Origin: CAZXDS01 sp964639525
GTDB lineage: Bacteria; Bacteroidota; Ignavibacteria; Ignavibacteriales; Melioribacteraceae
NCBI GenBank assembly: GCA_964639525.1
Contig: CAZXDS010000116.1
Span: forward strand, 1-11,056
Direction: 5' to 3'
Length of the DNA stretch: 11,056 nt
The notes under the pieces are model-generated. The model was not told the origin of the DNA. It saw nothing but the letters and a program-made list of their open reading frames with translations, and did not search any database. This document shows, in pieces, positions 1 through 6,931 of the stretch (position 1 is the stretch's first letter; each line of letters opens with the position of its first letter). The translations under genes were made by a program, and so were the position numbers.

Positions 1-1
1 A

Positions 2-850
2 AAGATAATGACCATAGAAGAAACGACAAGTACGCATTGGTTATATGTAGAGTTAAAAGATTATGTAGAAAAAATAGTAGTATGTGATCCTTATAGAAAT
101 TCACTGTTGAGCGAAGGAGCAAAGAATGATGAAATAGATGCCGGAAAGTTAAGTCTATTATTACGGGGTGGATTCTTAAAAGAGGTATATCACAGTATGG
201 AAAGTTACGAAATAAGAAAACTGATAAGTTCATATGAAGATTTAATAAAAGCCGGAGTACGCCTAAGGAATCAACAATCGTCATTATACAGAAGTTTAGG
301 AAAGGATTATAAAAAGAGAGAGAACTTATCCGGCGGTCCAATAGTAGACTTTATAGAGACGTATCAAAAGACAGCCATAAAAATATATGAAGAAGAGCAA
401 AAAAAGTATGTAAAATACTTTGAGAAATTACGAGCAAAAACACCGGTAATAGAAAACATGAGTAAAGTAAGCGGGATAGAGACAATAAGTTCGATAAAAA
501 TATATGGAACGGTAATAGAAGCGAAAAGATTTGCCAATAAGAATAAGTACTGGGGATACTGTGGATTAGTACATCATCAGAAGTTGAGTGGGAATAGGAA
601 TTATGGAAAACGCAAGACAAGATATTCAAGATTATTAAAAAGCGTATATAAAACAGCAGCCTTAGCTGCAATACGGGGGAATGGTGATATAGGAGAATAT
701 TATGAATATTTGACAGCAACGAAAGGCTATGCGGCACATAAGGCACGCAATGCAGTAGCTCGTTACATAGCAAAAGTAACCTTAGCGATGATGAAGAATG
801 AGACAGAATATATCCCATATATGTGGAAGAAGACAGAAAAGGCGGCATAA
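2..850 (+). CDS. IS110-family transposase, 5'-partial (N-terminus outside window)
   Basis: This is a DEDD/RuvC-like recombinase of the IS110 type with a C-terminal Transposase_20 domain. The frame is open to the window edge, so the ATG at position 8 is probably internal and 50-70 N-terminal residues, including the first catalytic Asp, lie upstream. Numbering from that ATG, the visible DEDD residues are Glu4 in the EETTSTHWLY block and Asp41/Asp44 in KNDEIDA. The C-terminal half has the helix-hairpin-like VSGIETISS segment, then GYCGLVHHQKLSGNRNYG, whose Ser lies where IS110 enzymes carry the nucleophilic serine. No frameshift or internal stop is visible and the gene ends normally in TAA. In this family a non-coding guide RNA from the element directs target choice. 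Confidence in the family is high; activity is unknown. Confidence 0.9.
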   Translation, partial: KIMTIEETTSTHWLYVELKDYVEKIVVCDPYRNSLLSEGAKNDEIDAGKLSLLLRGGFLKEVYHSMESYEIRKLISSYEDLIKAGVRLRNQQSSLYRSLGKDYKKRENLSGGPIVDFIETYQKTAIKIYEEEQKKYVKYFEKLRAKTPVIENMSKVSGIETISSIKIYGTVIEAKRFANKNKYWGYCGLVHHQKLSGNRNYGKRKTRYSRLLKSVYKTAALAAIRGNGDIGEYYEYLTATKGYAAHKARNAVARYIAKVTLAMMKNETEYIPYMWKKTEKAA

Positions 851-1190
851 GAATAATCATAGAATAAATAGCGAAAGAGCAAGGGCAAAAAAAAAGATAA
901 AACAGTAGAAAAACAAAAGAGAAGTAATTTAAGAGGAGGGGAAAAAGGTTCAATCGAAATGATGCTACATAAGAGAGCCAATTTGTCGGATAACCGTTCC
1001 CCTGCTTTATTCTCAAGAATTTACCGTAGTCGGACAATAAAAGTTAAATAAATGTCAGAGACTCAAATAGACGCATAGAAAAAGACTCAGCAAAAAAGCG
1101 AAGGTAAAGTAAAATTACTTAAAACGGATAAATTCTACTAAATGACAGAAAGTGAGCCCGAAAAGTAAAAATAAAAAATATTATTTTAAG
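851..1190 (+). ncRNA. Candidate IS110 guide (bridge/seek) RNA region
   Basis: This stretch holds no plausible gene but keeps the transposase's purine bias, so it probably belongs to the element. IS110/IS1111 elements encode a structured guide RNA in a non-coding end; in IS1111-type members it lies after the transposase gene. An extended imperfect stem is visible: 983-997 (TTGTCGGATAACCGT) against 1023-1037 (TACCGTAGTCGGACAA region), with several mismatches forming internal loops. Its apical part contains ATTC/GAAT (1009-1012 and 1017-1020) around a TCAA loop. Stems with internal loops are what guide RNAs of this class use, but loop complementarity to donor and target could not be shown, and RNA ends are unknown. 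Confidence 0.3.
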
Positions 1191-1225
1191 GGGTATACTT
1201 TTTTCTCTTGACTTTTTTATTAATA

Positions 1226-1297
1226 GTCATTCCGTGATGCTCTTACACGGAATCCATTTTATCTAAATGATTCCCGATTTAAACATTCGGGAATGAC
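1226..1297. repeat. Nested ATTCC/GGAAT palindromic element (REP/MITE-like)
   Basis: The unit begins GTCATTCC (1226-1233) and ends GGAATGAC (1290-1297), an 8-base terminal inverted repeat. Inside are two hairpins of the same design. The first has stem ATTCCGTG (1229-1236) with CACGGAAT (1246-1253) and a 9-base loop. The second has stem ATTCCCGA (1270-1277) with TCGGGAAT (1287-1294) and a 9-base loop. They are separated by 16 bases. This resembles widespread ATTCCC-N-GGGAAT extragenic palindromes, and is probably a multicopy non-autonomous repeat. Confidence 0.65.
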
Positions 1298-1440
1298 ATA
1301 TTATAAAAATATGTTCTTAAGTTGACACCATTGGCCCACCGGTAGGCAGGCTGATGAAATGTTCGAGATTTTGATATTCGTCAGAATGACCTGTGTCTTT
1401 ATAATCATCCTCTTGTGTGTTTAAAGCAATCATGGGTGTT
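1298..1440. other. Gene-free stretch with degenerate intergenic repeat remnants
   Basis: No ORF, tRNA or convincing promoter is seen. At 1337-1350 there is a near-palindrome around ACCGGT (GCCCACCGGTAGGC). At about 1364-1392 the text GAGATTTTGATATTCG then TCAGAATGACC resembles a decayed copy of a dispersed repeat common in many genomes, GAGATTCTTCGC... ending CAGAATGAC. The latter comparison is from memory. It shares the GAATGAC end with the nested palindrome just upstream. Confidence 0.35.
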
Positions 1441-1484
1441 TTATAACTCTTTTTTTAAGTTATAAGTTTGGCTCTGAATCGCCG
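1441..1484 (-). repeat. Composite repeat, copy A: AT palindrome plus 21-base core
   Basis: A perfect 8-bp palindrome, TTATAACT (1441-1448) with AGTTATAA (1458-1465), abuts a 21-base core at 1464-1484. On the minus strand the core begins CGGCGATTCAGAG and ends CCAAACTT. It matches copy C (10276-10296) at 18 of 21 positions, and lies next to its palindrome at the same end as copy C does. From 1485 to 1559, up to the glycosyltransferase stop, nothing further is recognisable. Confidence 0.65.
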
Positions 1485-1559
1485 AATCAGTAGGGTATTG
1501 TTATTCCGCTCGTCATGGCAAATGAAGCTAAATTTTCATCAACAATTTTTTAATTCACA

Positions 1560-2894
1560 TTACGCTATTTCTCTTAACTTTTCCAAGTATTGAATTTGAA
1601 TTCTCACATCCGGAACTTTGCCGTTTTTTGTTTTATCTTTTATCGGAACAATTTCCATCTGATCAAAAAGCAAATTAACAGCAGCAAACATATTTATTTG
1701 TGGAAATTCGTTATCGCGAAGGAAATGTATTAGTTTTAGTGTTTTAAAGCCATCGAACCATATTAGTTTTTGTTTATACAACTGACTTTTTGATTTGGTG
1801 TTTTTAAGAATTTTTCCCCAAACTTGAACAAAATTATTCGCAATGAGAAAATTATATAATTGAACCGAAATAGCTTTGGTTTTTTGTAATATTTGTTCAG
1901 GCACAAAATCATTTGAGGAATGATAAATTTCCAACCACTCTTTTAATACAATAAATGACACCGGAGAATACAACAAATATTCGTTTTGCGAATGTTCCAG
2001 AAACCTATTCACTCGCTGACCCGTGCCAAATGGAACACGCCAAGAACCGCGACCCGAAGGATAAACCGTAGTCTTAGTTATTCTATTAATTGATGAAATT
2101 TTAGCAAGCTTTTCCATAAAGTAAAAATCTTCGGCAGCTTTCTTTTTATTCATTCCGCCAACTTTTACATAGCTGTCAGTATCACAAATCATTGTTGAGC
2201 CGATTGAATGAAAAGCAAAAGGGCTTTTAGCAAAAGTTAAACCAAGCACGTAGTAGCGTAAAAATATTTCATAATTGATAATCGCATGCTGCTGCTCAAC
2301 ACTTTCCGGCAGTAAATGTTTAAAATTAACATATCCTGCAGAGTATTTTTTAGCAGAAAATTCATCGTAAATTGTTGAAAAATAATTCGAGTCAACTGTG
2401 CAATCTGCATCAAGGCAAACGATTGCATTTTTCTCTTCCGAATTATAGTCGAAGTAATTTAAAACCGCATCCATTCCAATTTTTCGAGCTAAGCCAACAC
2501 CGCCATGTTTTTCTTCAAGTTCGTTTCCACCGGTTGCAGCATCTATAAAAGCTATATTTAATTGCGACTTAATGATTTTGTTCTCAAATGCGTTTGCGGG
2601 ATTTCTATTTATTAAACGACTCAATAACTCAATAGTCTGTTTGTTTTTAACTTTAGTTTCGGTTGAGGAAGATGTTAAATTGTTTACAACAAACAAAACC
2701 ATTGTTCCGCCAAAAAAAATATTATTATTTTTTGAAAGAGAAAGAAGCAATTTTTTAATATTTTCAAATTCGTTGATTGCGGGAATTACGACAGCTATTT
2801 TCATCTTCTGATTATTTGAACAAATCACTTTGTATTTTGGGAAAGCATATTTATTAATGTATTTTGAAATATGCGGAGGCAGATTGTTATTCAA
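1560..2894 (-). CDS. GT-A family 2-type glycosyltransferase
   Basis: This is a probable cytosolic inverting glycosyltransferase of the GT2-like GT-A fold; donor and acceptor are unknown. The nucleotide-sugar domain opens with IAVVIPAINEFENI (residues 33-46). The metal-binding DXD-type motif is LDADC (Asp162/Asp164). Then come GGVGLARKIGMD (131-142), GSTM (232-235), GG at 246-247 and an AAEDFYF acidic motif (Glu255/Asp256), a usual catalytic-base region. The C-terminal 150 residues, from SGRGSWRVPFGTGQRV on, match no domain I can name. No transmembrane segment is visible. The start is TTG, two bases after the miaA stop. The next in-frame ATG (Met31) lies just before the first beta strand and would cut off a plausible coding segment, so I prefer TTG. 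It is the last gene of the minus-strand operon, with no clear terminator after it. Confidence 0.8.
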   Translation of the reverse strand: MNNNLPPHISKYINKYAFPKYKVICSNNQKMKIAVVIPAINEFENIKKLLLSLSKNNNIFFGGTMVLFVVNNLTSSSTETKVKNKQTIELLSRLINRNPANAFENKIIKSQLNIAFIDAATGGNELEEKHGGVGLARKIGMDAVLNYFDYNSEEKNAIVCLDADCTVDSNYFSTIYDEFSAKKYSAGYVNFKHLLPESVEQQHAIINYEIFLRYYVLGLTFAKSPFAFHSIGSTMICDTDSYVKVGGMNKKKAAEDFYFMEKLAKISSINRITKTTVYPSGRGSWRVPFGTGQRVNRFLEHSQNEYLLYSPVSFIVLKEWLEIYHSSNDFVPEQILQKTKAISVQLYNFLIANNFVQVWGKILKNTKSKSQLYKQKLIWFDGFKTLKLIHFLRDNEFPQINMFAAVNLLFDQMEIVPIKDKTKNGKVPDVRIQIQYLEKLREIA

Positions 2895-2896
2895 AA

Positions 2897-3802
2897 TTAA
2901 ACACCTAATTCTTTTTTAATTAATTCGACTGCGTAATCAATTTTATCACTTTCTAACCAAATAATTTTCACATCTTCTTTTTTCATTTTTCTAAACCAAG
3001 TCATTTGTCGTTTCGCAAATTTATGTATAGCACTGTTCAATTTTTGAAACATATCATTATAATTTATTTCTTTGTTTAAATACATGGAAATAAATTTATA
3101 TTCCAAACCGAATAATTTTAATCGATTTAGAGGAACACCATTGCTAATCAGTGATTCCACTTCTTCAATCATTCCTTCCTTCAATCTGTTTTTCAAACGT
3201 GTCGTAATTCGCTTTCTAATAATTGCCCTATCTGCGGTTATACCAATGTTTAATGAATTAATTTCCAGATTGATTTCATTATTTGTTTTTTTACCTTCGG
3301 CAATAATAAGTGCTTGAATTACTCTTTCCTTAATCAGCATATCGGTTGTATTGTGCAGATTCGGGTTAACTTTTAATAGTTTATTTTGAAGTTCTTCAAG
3401 TGAAAATTTATTATATTTTTCTAACAATGATTTGTCCGAATTAGATTTTATCAGCTCGTAGTTTTTCAATATTGAATGAATATATAAACCCGTTCCACCT
3501 ACCAAAAACGGAAGTTTTCCACGTTTCGTTATATCATTATATGCTTTATAAAAATCATATTTAAATTTAAATAAATTATATTCTTCCTTTGGTTCAATAA
3601 TATCGATTAAGTGATATGGGATTTTTCTTTTACCAATCAGATAATCGTTATAGTCTTTTCCTGTACCCAAATCCATTTGCTTATATACTTGTCGTGAGTC
3701 TGCGGAAATGATTTCGCCGTTAAAAAGATTTGCCAGTTTTACTGCAAATTTAGTTTTGCCAACAGCGGTTGGTCCGAGAATGGTGATGAGATTAAATTTC
3801 AT
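2897..3802 (-). CDS. miaA: tRNA dimethylallyltransferase
   Basis: MiaA transfers a dimethylallyl group from DMAPP to N6 of A37 in tRNAs reading UNN codons, the first step to the ms2i6A modification. Visible signatures are the P-loop GPTAVGKT (10-17), SADSRQVY (33-40) with the tRNA/substrate-binding Asp35, Ser36 and Arg37, MDLGTGKDY (43-51), YHLIDIIEP (63-71), VGGTGLYI (101-108) and KRQMTWFRK near the C-terminus. The length of 301 aa is normal. The GTGKDY form with an inserted loop is, as I recall, typical of Bacteroidota/Chlorobi-type MiaA. It starts with ATG 20 bases after the upstream kinase-like gene and ends 2 bases before the glycosyltransferase start, so the three are very likely co-transcribed. 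No strong Shine-Dalgarno is seen. Confidence 0.95.
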   Translation of the reverse strand: MKFNLITILGPTAVGKTKFAVKLANLFNGEIISADSRQVYKQMDLGTGKDYNDYLIGKRKIPYHLIDIIEPKEEYNLFKFKYDFYKAYNDITKRGKLPFLVGGTGLYIHSILKNYELIKSNSDKSLLEKYNKFSLEELQNKLLKVNPNLHNTTDMLIKERVIQALIIAEGKKTNNEINLEINSLNIGITADRAIIRKRITTRLKNRLKEGMIEEVESLISNGVPLNRLKLFGLEYKFISMYLNKEINYNDMFQKLNSAIHKFAKRQMTWFRKMKKEDVKIIWLESDKIDYAVELIKKELGV

Positions 3803-3822
3803 TTAACCAACATCTAAAAAAA

Positions 3823-6138
3823 TCAAATTGCATTTGCCAAAGGTAAAGTAATTGTAAAAGTTGCCCCTTCGCCCAAAGAACTTTGAACAGTAATGTTTCC
3901 GCTGTGATCTTCAACTAATTTTTTTGTTATGGATAAACCAAGACCGGTTCCGTTCTTTTTTCCAAATGTCATAAACGGTTCAAAAATTTTATCGAGCAAA
4001 CTTTCATTAACGCCCAAACCATTGTCAATAAATGAAATTTTAATTTCTGCAGCATCAACTATTGTTTTGAGTTTTATTCTTCCCCCGTCCGGCATAGCTT
4101 CAACAGCATTACGAACAATTTGGTAAAAGCATTGATAAAATTCTTTGCTGTCAATCTTTATAACAGCATCGTTATCAAATTCCATATCAAGAGAACAATT
4201 AGCAGTTCGCAAATAGGAATCGAGTCGATGAGAAAAATCAGTTAGTACTCCGTTTATGTTTTGAGGAATAGCTCTTAGAATAGAATGACCTTGTGAATAA
4301 CTTGAAGTTGTTTGCACTAAATCAGCAACATGATTCAATTGGTCATCCAGCATTTCAAGAACTTGTTTAATATCCGGCGCCAATTCTTTCTCAAGTAAAT
4401 GATCGGCATATCGTTTACTAACAAGTACGGGTTTTTTAATATCCTGAATTAAAAAATTAGTCATTTTTCCAAGAGAATCTATCCGCTCGGTTTTGAGAAG
4501 CTTTTCAACAAGATTTGCATTTTCTAATGAGATAGCTATAAAAATAGAAAGAGCATTTAAAAGCTCTTCATCCAGCTCGGAGAAGGATCCATTTTTACTG
4601 TTTAGTAATTGCAGCACTCCAACAATGGATTCCTCCTTGTTTTTAATGGGCATACAGAGCATACTTTTTGTAGTATAACCGCTTGTTTTATCAAAAGAAG
4701 ATTGGAATCTTTCGTCGGTGGAAACATCTGCAATGTTTATTGTCTTTCCGGTTTTTGCTACAGAGCCGGCAATGCCTTCTCCAATTTTTAAGTGTATTTC
4801 TTTTACTTCTTCTCCCATTGCAACTTCGGACCAGATAGTTCCTTTGTCATGTTCAACAAGATAAAGCGTTCCTCTATCGGCATTTACTAAATCTGCAGAA
4901 ACAGTAACGATGTTCGCCAGTGCATCATGTACTTTAATATTTGAGTTTACAAGCTCGGCGGCTTTAATAATCATATCCAGTTTTGCAGTAGAGAAGGAAG
5001 AATTTTTGTCCTGTTCGTTGTTTGTTTTTTCAAATTCGGTGGTTTCAATTGAAAGTGGTTCCGGAATAGTTGTTTCGTTCGGAGTAGTTTCTACTGTCTT
5101 GTCGCTGATAATTTCGGGACTTTCAATAATAGGCTTTACAACATCTTCTTGCTCATCCGTCAATTGCTGCGAGCTATTATCATCACTTGAATTATTTCCC
5201 TGATCCTCAGCATCTTCTAAAGGATTAGGAATTCTTTCCTCTGTTACCAAATTACTCGCCTCTGTAATTTCCTCTTCAGAATTTGTTTCATCTCCGGAAA
5301 TTTCCGATTTAATCAGTTCATCAATTTTTCGCATTTCCTCCTCAGAAGAAATACCATCCAAAAACAAATTGTCATCTGCATCAATTAAATCGTCAACATG
5401 CAAATCATCGCCCAGCGGCTCGGTAGAAACAGCGGCTTCTTCTTTATCATCTAATAATTTAAACTCTTCAATATCCGAATTTGTTGGTGTTTGTTCTTCC
5501 GCAGAATCACTCTTTAAATTATTAAGATCAAACTCCTCCTGACGCTCTTCGTAGTCTTCAGGGCTTTCAAAATTTTCAGGCTCAACTACCATTGCAGCAT
5601 CAAGATCATCATTCAGTACTAAACTTTGTTTCTGCTGATGTTCCTGACTCTCAGTAGCAGGCAATTCCGTATTTTTAATATTTTCAACAGCTTCTTCCGA
5701 CTCTGCATTTAAATCATTTTCTTGTGCAGAATCTTTGGTTACAAGATAGCAACTGCTTTTTAGTTTTATTAATATACGCTCATCCTGCCCAATCAAATGC
5801 TGAATTTCTGAACTAGTAAGCCCAATAATATAAGAATCTCTTAAAGCAACCACAGTCGAAATTCTATTACTTTGGCTCAAATATTCATCATGCCCAAAGT
5901 AATCGTTAGCTGAAACTATAACAGAATTTGAATCTCCGGCAACGTGTTTGCTTAACAAATTTAATTCCCCGCTGACAATAAAATAGAGATAACCGAAGGG
6001 GTCATCTTCTCTGTAAAGAATTTCACCTTCTTTTATTGTAAATAAATTTCCTTTGATGGAACTTAAATCAATGTTAGAAATAGAAATGCCCTCGAAAAGC
6101 TTGTTGGTGTTAAGTGCAATATGTAATTGATTTTCCAT
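3823..6138 (-). CDS. cNMP-binding / GAF / histidine-kinase-like ATPase with substituted H-box
   Basis: This 771-aa soluble signalling protein has four parts. Residues 1-130 form a cyclic-nucleotide-binding-like beta barrel, with EGEILYREDD, IVSGELNLL and a degenerate phosphate cassette FGHDEYLSQSNRIST. Residues about 135-380 are an acidic linker; 75 of residues 141-380 are Asp/Glu. Residues about 383-545 are a GAF domain (GEGIAGSVAKTGKTINIADV, MPIKNKEESIVGVLQLLN). Residues about 550-771 are kinase-like: a dimerisation helix and a complete HATPase_c domain with N-box RNAVEA (676-681), G1 DNGLGV (705-710), F-box FEPFMTFGKKNG and G2 GTGLGL (730-735). The H-box reads IQDIKKP, so the usual His is Gln565 (CAG). 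It is therefore either a pseudo-kinase or uses another acceptor. No response regulator or membrane segment is present. It heads the operon with miaA. Confidence 0.85.
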   Translation of the reverse strand: MENQLHIALNTNKLFEGISISNIDLSSIKGNLFTIKEGEILYREDDPFGYLYFIVSGELNLLSKHVAGDSNSVIVSANDYFGHDEYLSQSNRISTVVALRDSYIIGLTSSEIQHLIGQDERILIKLKSSCYLVTKDSAQENDLNAESEEAVENIKNTELPATESQEHQQKQSLVLNDDLDAAMVVEPENFESPEDYEERQEEFDLNNLKSDSAEEQTPTNSDIEEFKLLDDKEEAAVSTEPLGDDLHVDDLIDADDNLFLDGISSEEEMRKIDELIKSEISGDETNSEEEITEASNLVTEERIPNPLEDAEDQGNNSSDDNSSQQLTDEQEDVVKPIIESPEIISDKTVETTPNETTIPEPLSIETTEFEKTNNEQDKNSSFSTAKLDMIIKAAELVNSNIKVHDALANIVTVSADLVNADRGTLYLVEHDKGTIWSEVAMGEEVKEIHLKIGEGIAGSVAKTGKTINIADVSTDERFQSSFDKTSGYTTKSMLCMPIKNKEESIVGVLQLLNSKNGSFSELDEELLNALSIFIAISLENANLVEKLLKTERIDSLGKMTNFLIQDIKKPVLVSKRYADHLLEKELAPDIKQVLEMLDDQLNHVADLVQTTSSYSQGHSILRAIPQNINGVLTDFSHRLDSYLRTANCSLDMEFDNDAVIKIDSKEFYQCFYQIVRNAVEAMPDGGRIKLKTIVDAAEIKISFIDNGLGVNESLLDKIFEPFMTFGKKNGTGLGLSITKKLVEDHSGNITVQSSLGEGATFTITLPLANAI

Positions 6139-6158
6139 GATTTTTCTTTGCCAATTCT

Positions 6159-6186
6159 AAAATAAAATATTTAATTTGTAAAACAA
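6159..6186 (-). promoter_or_regulatory. Possible sigma-70 promoter for the minus-strand kinase-like/miaA/GT operon
   Basis: Read on the minus strand, TTGTTT (6181-6186) is followed after 16 bases by TATTTT (6159-6164), about 20 bases before the ATG. The 128-base divergent gap 6139-6266 must hold promoters for both the operon and the glycosylase. It is very AT-rich, so chance matches are likely, and no convincing plus-strand promoter could be singled out. Confidence 0.3.
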
Positions 6187-6266
6187 TTCATTAAATTTTT
6201 TTAGCTTATTAATTTATATATTTTTTTGTTTGAGAATCGACTTTATTTTAAAAAAAATTAATACTT

Positions 6267-6884
6267 ATGAAAAACAACCATAGTAAAGATATTGAAAAAG
6301 CGATTAAGATATTATCGGAAAATGATTCCGTAATGTTTAGGATAATAAAAAATAACGGCAAATGCAATCTAACAAAACACCGCAATTACTTCAATGCGTT
6401 AATGAAATCAATTATTGGGCAGCAATTATCAATAAAATCGGCGAATGCAATTATTAAGAGATTCTTTTCCTTTTTTAACAATAATCCTTTGCCGGAAAAC
6501 ATTTTATCAACACCGGAGCAACAGTTAAGAAATTTGGGATTGTCAAATGCAAAAACTCGTTACGTTAAAGACCTTTCCCTAAAAATAATCAATAAACAGA
6601 TAATGTTAAAAGAAATAAGCCGGAAAACCAACGAAAAAATAATTGAAGAATTAACCACAGTTACAGGTATCGGCATTTGGACCTCTCATATGTTTTTAAT
6701 TTTTACGCTCGGCAGATTGGACATTCTTCCTTTTAGTGATCTTGGAATAAGAAAGGCAATTATGCTAAATTACGGTCTTAAATTTTTGCCAACTAATGAA
6801 GAAGTTGTAAAACTCGCGAAAAAGAATAAATGGGCACCATATTGCTCGGTGGCAGCTTGGTATTTATGGAGAACACTCGATTAG
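6267..6884 (+). CDS. DNA-3-methyladenine glycosylase, AlkA/MAG-like HhH-GPD family
   Basis: This is a base-excision repair glycosylase predicted to remove alkylated purines. At 205 aa it corresponds to the helical HhH-GPD core without the N-terminal domain of E. coli AlkA, as in yeast MAG-type enzymes. Motifs in order are SIIGQQLSIKSA (48-59), the helix-hairpin-helix TTVTGIGIWTSHMF (130-143), the catalytic-Asp segment PFSDLGIRKA (155-164) with Asp158, and the C-terminal KWAPYCSVAAWYLWR (188-202), typical of the family. The ATG at 6267 is the first good start and lacks a Shine-Dalgarno. It is divergent from the kinase-like operon. A hairpin plus T-run follows the stop, and the ECF sigma gene begins 47 bases on. 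Exact substrate range cannot be read from the sequence. Confidence 0.9.
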   Translation: MKNNHSKDIEKAIKILSENDSVMFRIIKNNGKCNLTKHRNYFNALMKSIIGQQLSIKSANAIIKRFFSFFNNNPLPENILSTPEQQLRNLGLSNAKTRYVKDLSLKIINKQIMLKEISRKTNEKIIEELTTVTGIGIWTSHMFLIFTLGRLDILPFSDLGIRKAIMLNYGLKFLPTNEEVVKLAKKNKWAPYCSVAAWYLWRTLD

Positions 6885-6913
6885 TCCGCAATAAGCGGAG
6901 AATCCTTTTTTTT
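6885..6913 (+). terminator. Short hairpin and T-run between glycosylase and sigma gene
   Basis: Immediately after the stop, TCCGC (6885-6889) pairs with GCGGA (6895-6899) around an AATAA loop, followed six bases later by eight T residues (6906-6913). The 5-bp GC-rich stem could act as an intrinsic terminator or attenuator. It lies only 19 bases before the sigma ATG, so a sigma promoter would have to lie inside or upstream of the glycosylase gene, or transcription must read through. Confidence 0.5.
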
Positions 6914-6931
6914 ATTTTATCATCAAACTGA

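Larger units (their letters stand above)
1..1195 (+). mobile_element. IS110-family insertion sequence, right-hand part (left end outside window)
   Basis: The element comprises a transposase gene open at the left window edge and about 340 bases of non-coding DNA after its stop. The whole stretch shares a strong A/G bias on the plus strand, which ends around 1190-1210, where T-rich DNA begins; this sets the approximate right limit. IS110 elements lack long terminal inverted repeats and usually make no target duplication, so the exact end cannot be fixed by eye. Codon use differs from the neighbours: 19 of 20 visible Ile codons are ATA, whereas the universal stress protein gene mostly uses ATT. 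This supports a recent foreign origin. The left boundary is not visible. Confidence 0.75.

Noticed and set aside
351..1037. 228-codon minus-strand open frame opposite the transposase gene
   Set aside because: It is rich in Leu, Ser and Phe with no domain pattern, as expected from reading the complement of a purine-loaded gene, and it crosses the transposase stop and the non-coding end.
1069..1090. Two GACTCA copies as a CRISPR-like or direct-repeat array
   Set aside because: There are only two six-base units with irregular context, which is not a repeat array.
1337..1350. ACCGGT-centred near-palindrome as a regulator operator
   Set aside because: It has a central mismatch pair, lies far from any promoter, and sits among repeat remnants.
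1196..1559. A tRNA or small gene in the gene-free stretch
   Set aside because: No cloverleaf, T-loop motif or credible short ORF with a start signal could be found on either strand.
4493..5203. Several plus-strand open frames opposite the kinase-like gene
   Set aside because: They are complements of the acidic linker and GAF coding sequence, overlap each other, and lack start signals or recognisable domains.
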